64,000 nucleotides of DNA from Sphingomonas sp. BK235 (GCF_004345855.1 NZ_SLXN01000003.1:62001-126000), one strand, 5' to 3'; counted from the first letter of the stretch, positions 34,662-42,784 are shown. Numbers and translations: made by a program. The notes: a model not told the origin generated them from the sequence alone.

Positions 34662-35234
34662 GTGCGAGACGAGGCTTCCGCGACCGCCGGCGATCCCCTC
34701 GATCCGGCCGGACCGACGCCGGCCGACGCCGCGCCGGTAGCGGTATCCGGCGTTCTGAAATGGTTCGACGCGACGCGCGGCTTCGGCTTCATCGTCGCCG
34801 ACGATGCGGCGATGGGCGACATCCTGCTTCATTTCACCGTGCTCCAGGCGTTCGGCCGGCGTACCTTGCCCGAAGGGGCGAAGGTGGAAGGGCAGGCGAT
34901 CCGCGGACCGCGCGGCTGGCAGGCGGTGACGATCACCGCGCTCGACCTCAGCGTCGCGGCGGAATCGATGCGCGATCGCGACCGCGACCGCGTCGATCCC
35001 ACCGCACTCGCCGCTGAAGCGGGTGAGTGGGAGGAGGTGACGGTCAAATGGTTCAACCGGATCAAGGGCTATGGTTTCCTGGTGGCGCTGGCGCGACCGG
35101 GCGACATCTTCGTTCACATGGAGACGCTGCGCCGCGCGGGCATCAACGAGGCGCAGCCCGACCAGCCGCTGCGCGCGCGCATCGTCCAGGGGCGCAAGGG
35201 GCCGCTGGCGGTGGCGGTGGGCCTGCCCGAGTGA
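34662..35234 (+). CDS. Cold-shock protein with two CSD domains
   Basis: The protein has 190 residues with two cold-shock domains in tandem, the double-CSD type found in alphaproteobacteria. Domain 1 (about residues 27-90) has [18 protein letters not shown], and domain 2 (about 123-188) has [20 protein letters not shown] followed by [13 protein letters not shown]. The aromatic RNP-1 (GFGFI, GYGFL) and RNP-2 (ILLHF, IFVHM) positions are present, although domain 1 has LHF rather than the usual VH. The start is a GTG at 34662. Its stop overlaps the DUF192 gene start (GTGA). It probably binds single-stranded nucleic acid. Confidence 0.92.
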   Translation: MRDEASATAGDPLDPAGPTPADAAPVAVSGVLKWFDATRGFGFIVADDAAMGDILLHFTVLQAFGRRTLPEGAKVEGQAIRGPRGWQAVTITALDLSVAAESMRDRDRDRVDPTALAAEAGEWEEVTVKWFNRIKGYGFLVALARPGDIFVHMETLRRAGINEAQPDQPLRARIVQGRKGPLAVAVGLPE

Positions 35235-35743
35235 CGCGCGCGCCGCTGCTGCTCGCGCTGGCGGTGGCGCTCGCCGCCTGCGGGCGCGGCGAACAGGCGC
35301 CGGCGACCGGCGCGACGACGACCAACGAGGCGACGACTGATGCGACGAGCGGCGCGGTGCAACGCGTGACCACGCCGGTGACGATCGAGAGCGGCGGCCG
35401 GCGCCACGTCTTCCGCGCGGAGGTCGCCTCCACCACCGCGCAGCAGGCGCAGGGGCTGATGTTCCGCACCGACCTGCAGCCCGACGATGCGATGCTGTTC
35501 GCGCCCTACCCGCCCGAGGGCGGGGCCCCGCGCGTGGCGGACTTCTGGATGAAGAACACGCCGCTGTCGCTCGACATCGTGTTCATCCGCGCGGACCATA
35601 GCATCGCCGCGATCGCGCAGAACACCACGCCCTTGTCGGAGGCGAAGGTGAGTTCGGGCGAGCCGGTCGCGGCGGTGCTCGAGCTGGTCGGCGGGCGTGC
35701 CGCGGCGCTGGGCATCGGCGTGGGCGACCGCGTCACCTGGTGA
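35231..35743 (+). CDS. DUF192-family lipoprotein
   Basis: The protein has 170 residues. A lipoprotein signal with lipobox LAAC (Cys near residue 17) and a Thr/Ala-rich linker precede a DUF192 domain. That domain contains [16 protein letters not shown], the core [15 protein letters not shown], and the end motif [18 protein letters not shown]. The function of DUF192 is not known. The GTG start overlaps the stop of the double cold-shock gene by four bases, a gene pair common in alphaproteobacteria as far as I recall. Confidence 0.88.
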   Translation: MTRAPLLLALAVALAACGRGEQAPATGATTTNEATTDATSGAVQRVTTPVTIESGGRRHVFRAEVASTTAQQAQGLMFRTDLQPDDAMLFAPYPPEGGAPRVADFWMKNTPLSLDIVFIRADHSIAAIAQNTTPLSEAKVSSGEPVAAVLELVGGRAAALGIGVGDRVTW

Positions 35744-35754
35744 CGTACTCACCT

Positions 35755-35773
35755 CCTCCCCTGCCGGGGGAGG
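35755..35773 (+). terminator. Hairpin after the DUF192 gene
   Basis: CCTCCCC and GGGGAGG pair across a short loop, 12 bases past the stop codon. There is no T-tract. Confidence 0.4.
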
Positions 35774-35837
35774 ATTGGCATCACGACACCCGCGGGGCAT
35801 TGAACCGCGCGGGCGGGGCGGGTAAGCGCGGGGCACC

Positions 35838-36230
35838 ATGGGCATCAACCTCAATCCCTTCACCTGGTGGAACGGCGCCAGCTGGGGCACCATCCTCGGG
35901 CTGCGCGGCAAGCGCCAGGTCGGCGAGGATTCGCTCGGCAACACCTATTGGGAGGGCGGTCGCGATACCGCGGGCAATCCGCGGCGCTGGGTGATCTACG
36001 CCGGCGCCAACGACGCCAGCCGCGTCCCGCCCGAGTGGTTCAGCTGGCTGCACCATCAGGTCGACGGCGCACCCGATCAGACGCTGCCGCCCGCGCGTCG
36101 GTGGGAGAAGCCCGCGGTGCCCAATATGACCGGCACCGCGCTCGCCTATCGCCCGCAGGGCGCGCTGGAGAAGGGCGGGCATCGTGCCGCCGCGACCGGC
36201 GACTATGAGGCGTGGAGCCCCGACGCGTGA
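35838..36230 (+). CDS. NADH:ubiquinone oxidoreductase NDUFA12-like subunit
   Basis: The protein has 130 residues. The motif pattern TWWNGASWGTIL, GNTYWEGG, RRWVIYAG, ASRVPPEWFSWLHH and KPAVPNMTGTALAYRP matches NDUFA12 (B17.2), an accessory subunit of complex I shared by mitochondria and alphaproteobacteria. It supports the alphaproteobacterial assignment of the window. Its stop overlaps the GTG of the DUF2155 gene (GTGA). Confidence 0.95.
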   Translation: MGINLNPFTWWNGASWGTILGLRGKRQVGEDSLGNTYWEGGRDTAGNPRRWVIYAGANDASRVPPEWFSWLHHQVDGAPDQTLPPARRWEKPAVPNMTGTALAYRPQGALEKGGHRAAATGDYEAWSPDA

Positions 36231-36889
36231 AGCGCGGGCTCGCGATCGGCGGGCTGATAGTGGTGGCGGCGGCGGCGACCTGGGCGGGCCTGGGGCTGCG
36301 CGGCGGACGCCACGCCGACTCGCCGGCGGTGAGCAAGGCACTGCCCGCGCCGGCCGATGCGCCTGCGCCGCGCGCCTCGGACGAAGTGTCGCTCGATTCG
36401 CAGGATGATCCGGTCGATCTCGGCGCCACGCCGATGGCGCAGCGTGTCGCGGTGCTGGGATTGCTCAACAAGCGCAACGGCGTCAGCCGCGACATCACGC
36501 TCCGGCCGGGCCAGGCGGTGCGCGCGGGCGACGTGATCGTGCGGCTGCGCGCGTGCGAGCAGACCGCGCCGTGGGAGCCCGAGCCGCTCACCGGCGCCTT
36601 CGTCCAGCTCGACGTCCGCGCGGTGGAAGGCGGCTGGCGCCGCGCCTTCTCGGGCTGGCTCTACAAGGAGCGGCCCAATGCGAACGTCGTGATCCACCCG
36701 GTCTACGATGTCTGGACCAAGAGCTGTGCGATGAGCTTCCCCGGCACCGCGCCGGCGGCGAAGCCGTCGAGCGCGCCGAAGTCACCGACGCCCGCGCCGA
36801 CCGCCGCGCCCACCCCCGCTGCGGAAGAGGCGGCGCCGCCCGCCGACGAGGCGGTCGAAGAGAGCGCCGCGCCCAGCAGGGTCATGTAA
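36227..36889 (+). CDS. DUF2155-domain exported protein
   Basis: The protein has 220 residues. An N-terminal hydrophobic anchor (LAIGGLIVVAAAATWAGLGL) is followed by a linker and the DUF2155 domain (about residues 70-170), with LLNKRNGVSRDITLRPGQA, LRACEQTAPWEPEP and a WLYKERPNANVVIHPVYDVW block ending in the conserved cysteine. A tail of about 50 residues rich in Pro and Ala follows. That tail is encoded opposite the 3' end of aat over 187 bp. The gene order NDUFA12-DUF2155-aat is familiar from alphaproteobacteria. Function unknown. Confidence 0.88.
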   Translation: MKRGLAIGGLIVVAAAATWAGLGLRGGRHADSPAVSKALPAPADAPAPRASDEVSLDSQDDPVDLGATPMAQRVAVLGLLNKRNGVSRDITLRPGQAVRAGDVIVRLRACEQTAPWEPEPLTGAFVQLDVRAVEGGWRRAFSGWLYKERPNANVVIHPVYDVWTKSCAMSFPGTAPAAKPSSAPKSPTPAPTAAPTPAAEEAAPPADEAVEESAAPSRVM

Positions 36890-37437
36890 TCGGCGCGCGC
36901 CACCTCGATCGCGCCGAGCGAGGCGAGGTGGTCGGTCATGAACTGGCAGTCGAGCAGCTTGAACCCGCCCGCCCGCAGCCGCGCCACCAGCGCGGCGATC
37001 GCGACCTTGGAGGCGTTGGGCGCGCGGCTCACCATGCTCTCGCCGAAGAAGGCGCGGCCGAGCGCGAGGCCATAGAGGCCGCCGACCAGCCGATCACCGT
37101 CCCAGCATTCCACCGAGTGCGCCAGCCCCTGCGCGTGGAGGCGGACGAAGGCTTCTTCGATCGAGGCGTTGATCCAGGTGTCGGGCCGGTCGGCCGCGCT
37201 CTCGGCGCAGAGCGCGATGACCTCGGCGAAGGCGCGATCGGCGGTGACGCGGAAGCGATCGGCGGCGATCACCTTGCGCAACGAGCGCGACAGGTGAAAG
37301 CCGTCGAGCGGCAGGATCGCGCGGCGGCGCGGCTCGACCCAATAGATGTCCTCCGCGCGGCGGCTGTCCGCCATCGGAAAGACACCGACCGAATAGGCGC
37401 CGAGCAGCAGCGACGGATCGAGCGGCTCGGCGCTCAA
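36703..37437 (-). CDS. aat: Leucyl/phenylalanyl-tRNA-protein transferase
   Basis: The protein has 244 residues and transfers Leu or Phe to N-terminal Arg/Lys of proteins, marking them for ClpSAP degradation. Family motifs are LLLGAYSVGVFPMAD, IYWVEPRRRAILPLD, FHLSRSLRK, SVECWDGDRLVGGLYGLALG, FFGESMVS and LLDCQFMTDHLASLGA. The conserved domain ends near residue 190; the remaining Ala/Gly/Ser-rich 54 residues are antisense to the DUF2155 tail. I chose the TTG at 37437, which overlaps the stop of the ParA-like gene (TTGA). An ATG-like alternative further upstream would lie inside that gene. Confidence 0.9.
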   Translation of the reverse strand: MSAEPLDPSLLLGAYSVGVFPMADSRRAEDIYWVEPRRRAILPLDGFHLSRSLRKVIAADRFRVTADRAFAEVIALCAESAADRPDTWINASIEEAFVRLHAQGLAHSVECWDGDRLVGGLYGLALGRAFFGESMVSRAPNASKVAIAALVARLRAGGFKLLDCQFMTDHLASLGAIEVARADYMTLLGAALSSTASSAGGAASSAAGVGAAVGAGVGDFGALDGFAAGAVPGKLIAQLLVQTS

Positions 37438-38141
37438 GCGCAGCGCTGCTCGACCGTGCGCCACAGTTGCGCGAACGCCTTCGCCGCGACGCTGCGCGGC
37501 GCGGCGGCGCCGACCGGCATCCGCTTCGCGGTGGCGGTCTCGATCGCGCTCGCGGCGGGGATGGCGGGCCAGTCGGGGTGGCGCTCGACCGCGGCGACGT
37601 GGAGCGCGCGGCGGCGGTCGACCATGTTATGCACCGGCAGGATCGCGACCTGGCCACCGAACTGGCGTTCCACCGTGGCGTAAGCGCGCTGCGAGAAAGC
37701 GGAAGGGACGACGGGGACGACGATGAGATCGGCCGCGCGCGCCACCTGGTCGGCGGTCTCGGTCAGCCCCGGGGGGCAGTCGAGGATCACATGGTCGTGC
37801 TCGCCGAGGTCCGCGATCATCTTGCGCAGCCGGCGCTTTTTGTCGATCTCGCGGAACAGGTGGTTGAGGTCGCGCAGCGAGGCGTCGGCGGGCAGAAGCT
37901 CGAGCCGGTCGAAGCGTGTCGGCGCGATCAGCTTGGCGGGCGCGACGTCGCGGGAGAACAGCGCCTGGGCGCGATCATGCGCCGCACCGTCGCCGAGCAT
38001 CCAGCTCGACGCCGCCTGGGGATCGAGGTCCCACAACAAGGTGCGTCGCGCGGAGAGCGTGGCCGCGCACCAGGCGAGATGGACCGCCAGCGTCGACTTA
38101 CCGACGCCGCCCTTGAGGCTGTAGATCGCGATGGTCGCCAT
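37434..38141 (-). CDS. ParA/MinD-type ATPase, orphan
   Basis: The protein has 235 residues. The deviant Walker A motif YSLKGGVGKST at the N-terminus, DLDPQAASS and the Walker B-like HVILDCPPGLTETADQ define the ParA/Soj superfamily. No ParB-like gene or centromere-like repeat is adjacent, so it is not the chromosome partition ATPase. Its stop overlaps the aat start. The ATG at 38141 starts exactly at the conserved MATIAIYS; an upstream ATG would add 24 residues. Proteins of this size may position other cargo; the cargo is unknown. Confidence 0.82.
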   Translation of the reverse strand: MATIAIYSLKGGVGKSTLAVHLAWCAATLSARRTLLWDLDPQAASSWMLGDGAAHDRAQALFSRDVAPAKLIAPTRFDRLELLPADASLRDLNHLFREIDKKRRLRKMIADLGEHDHVILDCPPGLTETADQVARAADLIVVPVVPSAFSQRAYATVERQFGGQVAILPVHNMVDRRRALHVAAVERHPDWPAIPAASAIETATAKRMPVGAAAPRSVAAKAFAQLWRTVEQRCA

Positions 38142-38234
38142 GGCGGCGGAGGCTAAGGGCAGCCGCGGCGCGGGGCAAGAATGGATCGGCGTTGAGCCGC
38201 CGGTGCGGGCCAACCCGCACCGGCGTCGTTTGGT

Positions 38235-38621
38235 TCAGGCGTGGCAGGAGAGCGCGCCCTTGCCGGGGCGGGTGATCTCGATGTCGGTCGGCGAGCCGGT
38301 CAGCTTCCAGCCGCCGTCGGCGGTGAGCGGCGCGGTGCCACCCTCGCCCTTCAGCATCGTCGGCGTGCCGTTCTTCTCGGTGCGGACCACGGCCTGCTTG
38401 TCGCCGGTGAAGAAGGTGACATAGACGAGGCTGCCGTCCTTGCAGCGCATCGTCTTGTCCGCCTTGATCGCGGGCGGCAGTTCGACCGGGGCGGCATTGG
38501 CCAGCTGCGACGCCATCGGGTCGGGGTTGGAGTCGATCACCTGCGGCTTTGACGGCTCGGAATTGCACGCTGCAAGCGCGAACAGGGAGGCGGCGAGGGA
38601 GAGGAATGCGAGCTTTTGCAT
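38235..38621 (-). CDS. Small lipoprotein, possibly MliC-like
   Basis: The protein has 128 residues. A lipoprotein signal with lipobox LAAC is followed by a Pro/Asn-rich spacer and a C-terminal beta-rich domain of about 75 residues, from MRCKDGSLVYVTFF to ALSCHA. It has one cysteine at each end, probably disulfide-bonded. The pattern resembles inhibitors of C-type lysozyme (MliC), but the conserved SGxxY motif is not visible, so the assignment is weak. The ATG at 38621 begins the signal peptide. Confidence 0.6.
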   Translation of the reverse strand: MQKLAFLSLAASLFALAACNSEPSKPQVIDSNPDPMASQLANAAPVELPPAIKADKTMRCKDGSLVYVTFFTGDKQAVVRTEKNGTPTMLKGEGGTAPLTADGGWKLTGSPTDIEITRPGKGALSCHA

Positions 38622-38706
38622 AGGCCCACACGCTTCGCGCATGCGGAAAAGGTCGTCAAGCCTGTCATACCAAAGTCATTGTTCCAGTGGCCCGTTTTGG
38701 CAGGGC

Positions 38707-40002
38707 TCATTCGTGGAACTCGCTCAATTCAGGGATGCGGCCGAAGGCGATCTTGGTGCCGACCCGGTCGATCCGGCCGCCGCCGAGCGGCCCCACCGAC
38801 ACCGCATTGCGTCCGAACCGCTCGTTGATCCGGTCCAGCGCGCGACTCAGTGCCAGCGTCCGCGTCTCGCGCGCGAGGGGATCGTCGGGATCGAGCGCGG
38901 CGAACAGCGAGCCCTGCTCGGCCGCGACCGGCTCGATCTCGACCAGGGTCACGCCGATCATGCGGCAGCCGCTGCGATGCGCCGCGCCCGCGGCGCGCAG
39001 CCGCGGGAACAAGGTGTCGAGTCGCGCGAGCATCACGAAACTGTCTTGGGTCGCGGGCAGCCTGACGCTCGCGCGCCACTTGCTCTTGTCGTCCTCGAAG
39101 CGCGCGTGCAGCACCAGCAGGCGCGCGCGATAGCCCTTGCGCCGCAGCCGGCTGCCCGCCTTGAGCGCGAGCCGCCGCGCCGTCAGCCGCACCGACTCAT
39201 AGCCGCGATGGCGTGGCGACAGCACGTGGCTGTGCCCGATCGTGCGGCTCTGCGTCGGTTTCTCGGGCAGGTCGACGCCGTGGAGCAGATACCAAAGACG
39301 ATCGCCGTCGCTGCCGCCCCAGGCATGGCCCGCGTCACGCGGGCGGCGCGCGAGCAACTGGCGGATGTCGTTGACGCCGTCGCGCGCGAGGCGGCGTTCC
39401 ATGTTGGCGCCGATCCCCGCGATGTCGCGCAACTTCAGTGGGTAGAGCGCGTCGGGCAGATCCTCGGCCTCGAAGACGATCAGCCCGTCGGGCTTCTGCA
39501 GGTCGGAGGCGAGCTTGGCGAGCAGACGGTTGGGCGCGATCCCGATCGAGCAGGTGAGAACATCGCCGACCGCGGCGGCCAGCCCGTGCTTGATCCGCCC
39601 GGCCAGCGCGATCGCGGCGTCGCGGCCGTTCTCATTGTCGAGCAGCCGGCACGCCACCTCGTCGATCGAGCAGACGCGCGTCACGGGCACGTGCCGCTCC
39701 ACCTCGGCGACGATGCGGTGGTGATAGGCGACGTACAGTTCGTGCCGCGCGGGGGTGACGACGAGGTCGCGGCACTTGCGCTTGGCTTCCCACACCGGCG
39801 TGCCGGTCGAGATGCCGTACAGCTTGGCCTCGCGCGAGGCCGCGATCGCTACCGTGGTGTCGCTGCCGACCGGCGCGACGATCACCGGACGCCCGCGCAG
39901 CGCGGGCTGCACCTGTTGCTCGACGCTGGCGAAATAGCTGTTCAGATCGAGGAACAGCCAGCGCAGCGGGCGTGGGGGCAAGGTGAGATCGGCGCTGGGC
40001 AC
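38707..40002 (-). CDS. Y-family DNA polymerase (UmuC/DinB-like)
   Basis: A translesion polymerase of about 431 residues. The palm motifs LFLDLNSYFASVEQ and CSIDEVACRLL carry the metal-binding acidic residues, and GIAPNRLLAKLASDLQKP is the typical fingers/palm block. IAGIGANMERRLARDGV is the helix-hairpin-helix, followed by a little-finger domain with SHVLSPRHRGYES. The active-site residues are intact, unlike ImuB. There is no imuA or dnaE2 gene next to it. The start is uncertain: I used a GTG at 40002, with a TTG at 39981 as alternative; neither has a good ribosome binding site, and longer frames run into intergenic repeats. Confidence 0.85.
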   Translation of the reverse strand: MPSADLTLPPRPLRWLFLDLNSYFASVEQQVQPALRGRPVIVAPVGSDTTVAIAASREAKLYGISTGTPVWEAKRKCRDLVVTPARHELYVAYHHRIVAEVERHVPVTRVCSIDEVACRLLDNENGRDAAIALAGRIKHGLAAAVGDVLTCSIGIAPNRLLAKLASDLQKPDGLIVFEAEDLPDALYPLKLRDIAGIGANMERRLARDGVNDIRQLLARRPRDAGHAWGGSDGDRLWYLLHGVDLPEKPTQSRTIGHSHVLSPRHRGYESVRLTARRLALKAGSRLRRKGYRARLLVLHARFEDDKSKWRASVRLPATQDSFVMLARLDTLFPRLRAAGAAHRSGCRMIGVTLVEIEPVAAEQGSLFAALDPDDPLARETRTLALSRALDRINERFGRNAVSVGPLGGGRIDRVGTKIAFGRIPELSEFHE

Positions 40003-40439
40003 CGGCGGGCGACTCGCGAGAGGGAACGGATAGGGAACATGGCACGGGGCGGCCGCGCTGGCCAGCCGTGCTCGCGCGCCTCCTTCGTCATCCCGGACTT
40101 GGTCGGGAATCCATCGTTCAACCCCCGTCATCCCGGGCTCGACCCGGGATCCATGGTGCCGCGAGCGCCGCCAGCGTTGCGCTTGCGGAAGGTTGGATCC
40201 CGGGTCGAGCCCGGGATGACGGGTCGGGTCAGCCGCTTCCGCGATAATGAACATTCTGGGTTCGAACGCATGGGGCCGCGAGCACCGCAGACCTTATTCT
40301 CGCGAAAGGATGGATCCCGGACCAAGTCCGGGATGACGGCAGTAGGAGAGGAGGAGTCTCGCTCCGTCGAGGGTCGTCGCCAGCCTCGTGCCGCGAGCGC
40401 CGCTCTGCTAGGATGGATCGTTCGCTCGGAGCCGATCTC
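40003..40439. other. Intergenic region before the DUF962 gene, filled by repeats
   Basis: About 440 bp between the divergent polymerase and DUF962 genes. Most of it is the repeat cluster 40087-40337. The polymerase promoter should lie in 40003-40086, but I see no clear boxes. Confidence 0.5.
40087..40337. repeat. Compound cluster of GTCATCCCGG palindromic repeats
   Basis: A left half-unit at about 40087-40114 is followed by a full 94-bp palindrome at 40127-40220 and a right half-unit at 40311-40337. The sequence after the full palindrome matches the one after the palindrome at 18393-18484, so both clusters descend from one larger compound element. Confidence 0.75.
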
Positions 40440-40766
40440 ATGCCGCCACGCAGCTTCGCCGAATTCTGGCCGCACTATCTACGCGAACACGCGCGCCCCG
40501 CCACCCGCGCGCTCCACTACACCGGCACCGCGCTCAGCTTCGCCTTCGCGGCGCCCGCGCTGGCGTTCGGTGGCTGGTGGTGGGCCGCGGTCCCGGTGGC
40601 GGGCTATGCCTTCGCCTGGGGCGCGCATCTCGCGGTCGAGCGCAATCGGCCGGCGACCTTCCGCCACCCGCTCTGGTCGCTGCTCGCCGACTATCGCATG
40701 TTCTTCCTGTGGCTCGCCGGGCGCCTCGCGCCGCACCTCGCCAAGGCCGGGGTGGCGCCGCGATAG
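40440..40766 (+). CDS. DUF962 / Mpo1-like membrane protein
   Basis: The protein has 108 residues. The motifs [20 protein letters not shown] and [19 protein letters not shown] contain the conserved histidines of the family, which includes yeast Mpo1, a dioxygenase that shortens 2-hydroxy fatty acids from phytosphingosine breakdown. Two hydrophobic segments (around 30-75) make it a membrane protein. I chose the ATG at 40440 because CGGAG lies upstream at good spacing; an ATG at 40413 has none. In a sphingolipid-containing bacterium a role in hydroxy fatty acid turnover is attractive, but it is inferred only from family membership. Confidence 0.82.
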   Translation: MPPRSFAEFWPHYLREHARPATRALHYTGTALSFAFAAPALAFGGWWWAAVPVAGYAFAWGAHLAVERNRPATFRHPLWSLLADYRMFFLWLAGRLAPHLAKAGVAPR

Positions 40767-40812
40767 TTCTGCTCGCTTGCGCTTCGCCCCCGCGCTCCGC
40801 ATCTAGCGCGCC

Positions 40813-41802
40813 ATGCATACCACAAGCGACACGCTCGCGCTGATCGGCAACACCCCGCTCGTGCGGCTCAAGGGGCCGAGCGAGGCGACCGGCTGCGACA
40901 TTTTCGGCAAGTGCGAGTTCACCAACCCGGGCGCGAGCGTCAAGGACCGCGCCGCGCTGTTCATCGTCGAGGACGCCGAGGCGCGCGGGCAGCTCCAGCC
41001 CGGCGGCACGATCGTGGAGGGCACCGCGGGCAACACCGGGATCGGGCTGGCGCTGGTCGCCAACGCCAAGGGCTATCGCACGATCATCGTGATGCCCGAC
41101 ACCCAGTCCAAGGAGAAGATGGACACGCTGCGCGCGCTCGGCGCCGAGCTGGTGACTGTCCCTGCCGCGCCTTATTCGAGCCAATATCATTTCGTCCACA
41201 CCTCGCGCCGCATCGCGGAGGAGACGCCGGGCGCGATCTGGGCCAACCAGTTCGACAATATCGCCAACCGCCGCTCGCACATCGTCGGCACCGCCGAGGA
41301 GATCTGGGCGCAGATGGACGGGCGGGTCGACGGCTTCACCTGCGCGGTCGGCACGGGGGGGACGTTCGCGGGCGTCGGGCTGGGGCTCAAGGCCAAGGAC
41401 GAGCGCGTCTGCATCGCGCTGAGCGACCCGCATGGCGCGGCGCTCTACGATTATTACGCCTGCGGCGAGCTGCGATCGGAGGGTTCCTCGGTCGCGGAGG
41501 GGATCGGGCAGGGGCGGATCACCGCCAATCTCGAGGGCGCGCCGGTGGATACCCAGTTCCGCATCCCCGATCAGGAGGGCTTCGACTGGACCGAGCGACT
41601 GCTCGCCGAAGAAGGGCTGTGCCTCGGCCTGTCGTCGGGGATCAACGTCGCGGGGGCGGTGCGGCTGGCGCGGCATCTCGGCCCGGGCAAGCGGATCGCC
41701 ACGATCCTGTGCGACACCGGCTTCCGCTATCTGTCGACGCTGTACGACCCGGAGTGGGTGGCCAGCAAGGGGCTGGTTCGCGGCCGACGTGACCCGGCAT
41801 GA
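40813..41802 (+). CDS. cysK: Cysteine synthase A
   Basis: A PLP enzyme of 329 residues that makes cysteine from O-acetylserine and sulfide. The N-terminal IGNTPLVRL, the PLP lysine in NPGASVKDRAAL, the substrate loop EGTAGNTGIGLA and the phosphate-binding GTGGTFAGVG are all present. The end of the protein (ATILCDTGFRYLSTLY) fits the family. The length and the T-A-G-N-T loop favour a cysteine synthase, although some homologues act on cystathionine-type substrates. It lies 46 bp after the DUF962 gene, possibly in one operon. Confidence 0.88.
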   Translation: MHTTSDTLALIGNTPLVRLKGPSEATGCDIFGKCEFTNPGASVKDRAALFIVEDAEARGQLQPGGTIVEGTAGNTGIGLALVANAKGYRTIIVMPDTQSKEKMDTLRALGAELVTVPAAPYSSQYHFVHTSRRIAEETPGAIWANQFDNIANRRSHIVGTAEEIWAQMDGRVDGFTCAVGTGGTFAGVGLGLKAKDERVCIALSDPHGAALYDYYACGELRSEGSSVAEGIGQGRITANLEGAPVDTQFRIPDQEGFDWTERLLAEEGLCLGLSSGINVAGAVRLARHLGPGKRIATILCDTGFRYLSTLYDPEWVASKGLVRGRRDPA

Positions 41803-41842
41803 TCGACAGCGGCGCGACGATCGGTTAACGTCGCACGACGAG

Positions 41843-42163
41843 ATGAAGGGTTTGCAGAGAAAGAAGGCGGCCGCCGAGCGCCAACAGGCGGAGCAGGCAC
41901 GCCAGCGCGTCCGCGTCGGCATGGTCGGTCTGGCGATGGTGGTGCTGCTGATCGGCGTCGCCAGCGCGATCTTCTCGACCGTCGACCGCGAGCGGCCGGT
42001 CGCGGTCGCGGGCGCCGCCCAGCCCGCGGTGGTGGTCAACATGAGCGTGCCCGGCCCGATCCCCACCGTCACCCCCACCAACGAGCCGCTCGCCGAACTC
42101 GGCGTCACCCCCAGCGCCGCCAACACTCCGCCGGCCGAGAAGCCCGCGCCGCCCGCGCAGTGA
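41843..42163 (+). CDS. Hypothetical single-pass membrane protein
   Basis: The protein has 106 residues. A basic, Gln/Arg-rich N-terminus (KGLQRKKAAAERQQAEQARQ) precedes one hydrophobic helix (VGMVGLAMVVLLIGVASAIF) and a Pro-rich, probably periplasmic tail. It follows cysK by 40 bp on the same strand, suggesting co-transcription. The ATG at 41843 has GACGAG just upstream. I recognise no family. Confidence 0.65.
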   Translation: MKGLQRKKAAAERQQAEQARQRVRVGMVGLAMVVLLIGVASAIFSTVDRERPVAVAGAAQPAVVVNMSVPGPIPTVTPTNEPLAELGVTPSAANTPPAEKPAPPAQ

Positions 42164-42262
42164 GCGGCGGCGCGCCCGGGTACGCGCCCGGGGCAGGGGA
42201 GGGTGGTGCCCTTCATCGGCGCGCTTCAGCGGGGTTGGCGCTCGCTTCACGCTGGGTACCGC

Positions 42263-42356
42263 GTCATGCCGGGCCTGACCCGGCATCCATGGTGCCGCGA
42301 GCGCTCCGGCCGTTACGTCGGCGGCACGATGGATCCCGGCTCAAGGCCGGGATGAC
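42263..42356. repeat. Palindromic repeat with compensatory arm changes
   Basis: A 94-bp member of the GTCATCCCGG family. Here the left arm reads GTCATGCCGGG...CCCGGCAT, whereas other copies read GTCATCCCGG...CCGGGAT. Both sides of the stem changed together, so the hairpin is kept. Confidence 0.75.
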
Positions 42357-42484
42357 GATAACATCGGAACTGGCCTGCTCATCGAGACGAGCGCGGCCGC
42401 TTGCCAGATCGGGGTCCTGCGCGAACGGCGGACCGACCCGCTCGATAGCTGCTCCGGTCTCCCAGCTGGCGCCGTCGCTCCCGC

Positions 42485-42522
42485 GCCTTCCCCGATTCTC
42501 CCGGGGAGAAGCGGGGAAAGCC
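42485..42522. repeat. 38-bp near-perfect palindrome upstream of mraZ
   Basis: GCCTTCCCCG on the left mirrors CGGGGAAAGC on the right, around a central TTCTCCCGGGGAGAA. It could be a bidirectional terminator insulating the division cluster; there is no T-tract. Confidence 0.5.
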
Positions 42523-42624
42523 TGCCTGCGCCCCCGCCACGCGCCGAGTCTCGCCCGCGCCGGCGCCCGCTCACGCCCACCGCCGCCGGCCTAGCGAGCG
42601 AATCGGCCAAGAAAATCCGGTCAT

Positions 42625-42669
42625 TCCCCGCTCATCCCCGAATTTCCCTTCTCATCCCCGCTTAACCCT
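42625..42669 (-). promoter_or_regulatory. MraZ-box operator array
   Basis: TCCCC or TCCCT occurs at 42625, 42635, 42645 and 42655, with a fifth degenerate ACCCT at 42665, an exact 10-bp period. Read on the minus strand these are GGGGA/AGGGA direct repeats with five-base spacers, the pattern described for MraZ binding sites upstream of mraZ in many bacteria (there as TGGGN repeats, usually three). It lies about 115-160 bp upstream of the mraZ start, so it is the expected site for MraZ autoregulation of the whole cluster. Confidence 0.75.
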
Positions 42670-42784
42670 GATACCTCCGTGTGACGACATTGGGGGCAAG
42701 ACCACTGTTGTTTGCTGACGGGCAACGTCGGCGGGTGGTGATGGCCGTCCGCCGGACAGGGAGGTTTTGCGTCCCGGGTGTGAG

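Larger units (their letters stand above)
42164..42784. other. Region upstream of the division cluster
   Basis: About 620 bp without a credible gene. From left to right it holds a palindromic repeat (42263-42356), a 38-bp near-perfect palindrome (42485-42522), the MraZ-box array (42625-42669) and the mraZ leader. The mraZ promoter should lie close to the box array. Confidence 0.6.

Noticed and set aside
37434..38141. Chromosome partition ParA
   Set aside because: No parB, parS-like sites, gidAB or origin signals are nearby; the ATPase is co-translated with aat.
38707..40002. ImuB of an imuA-imuB-dnaE2 mutasome
   Set aside because: The catalytic acidic residues are intact and neither imuA nor dnaE2 is adjacent, so an active Y-family polymerase is the better call.
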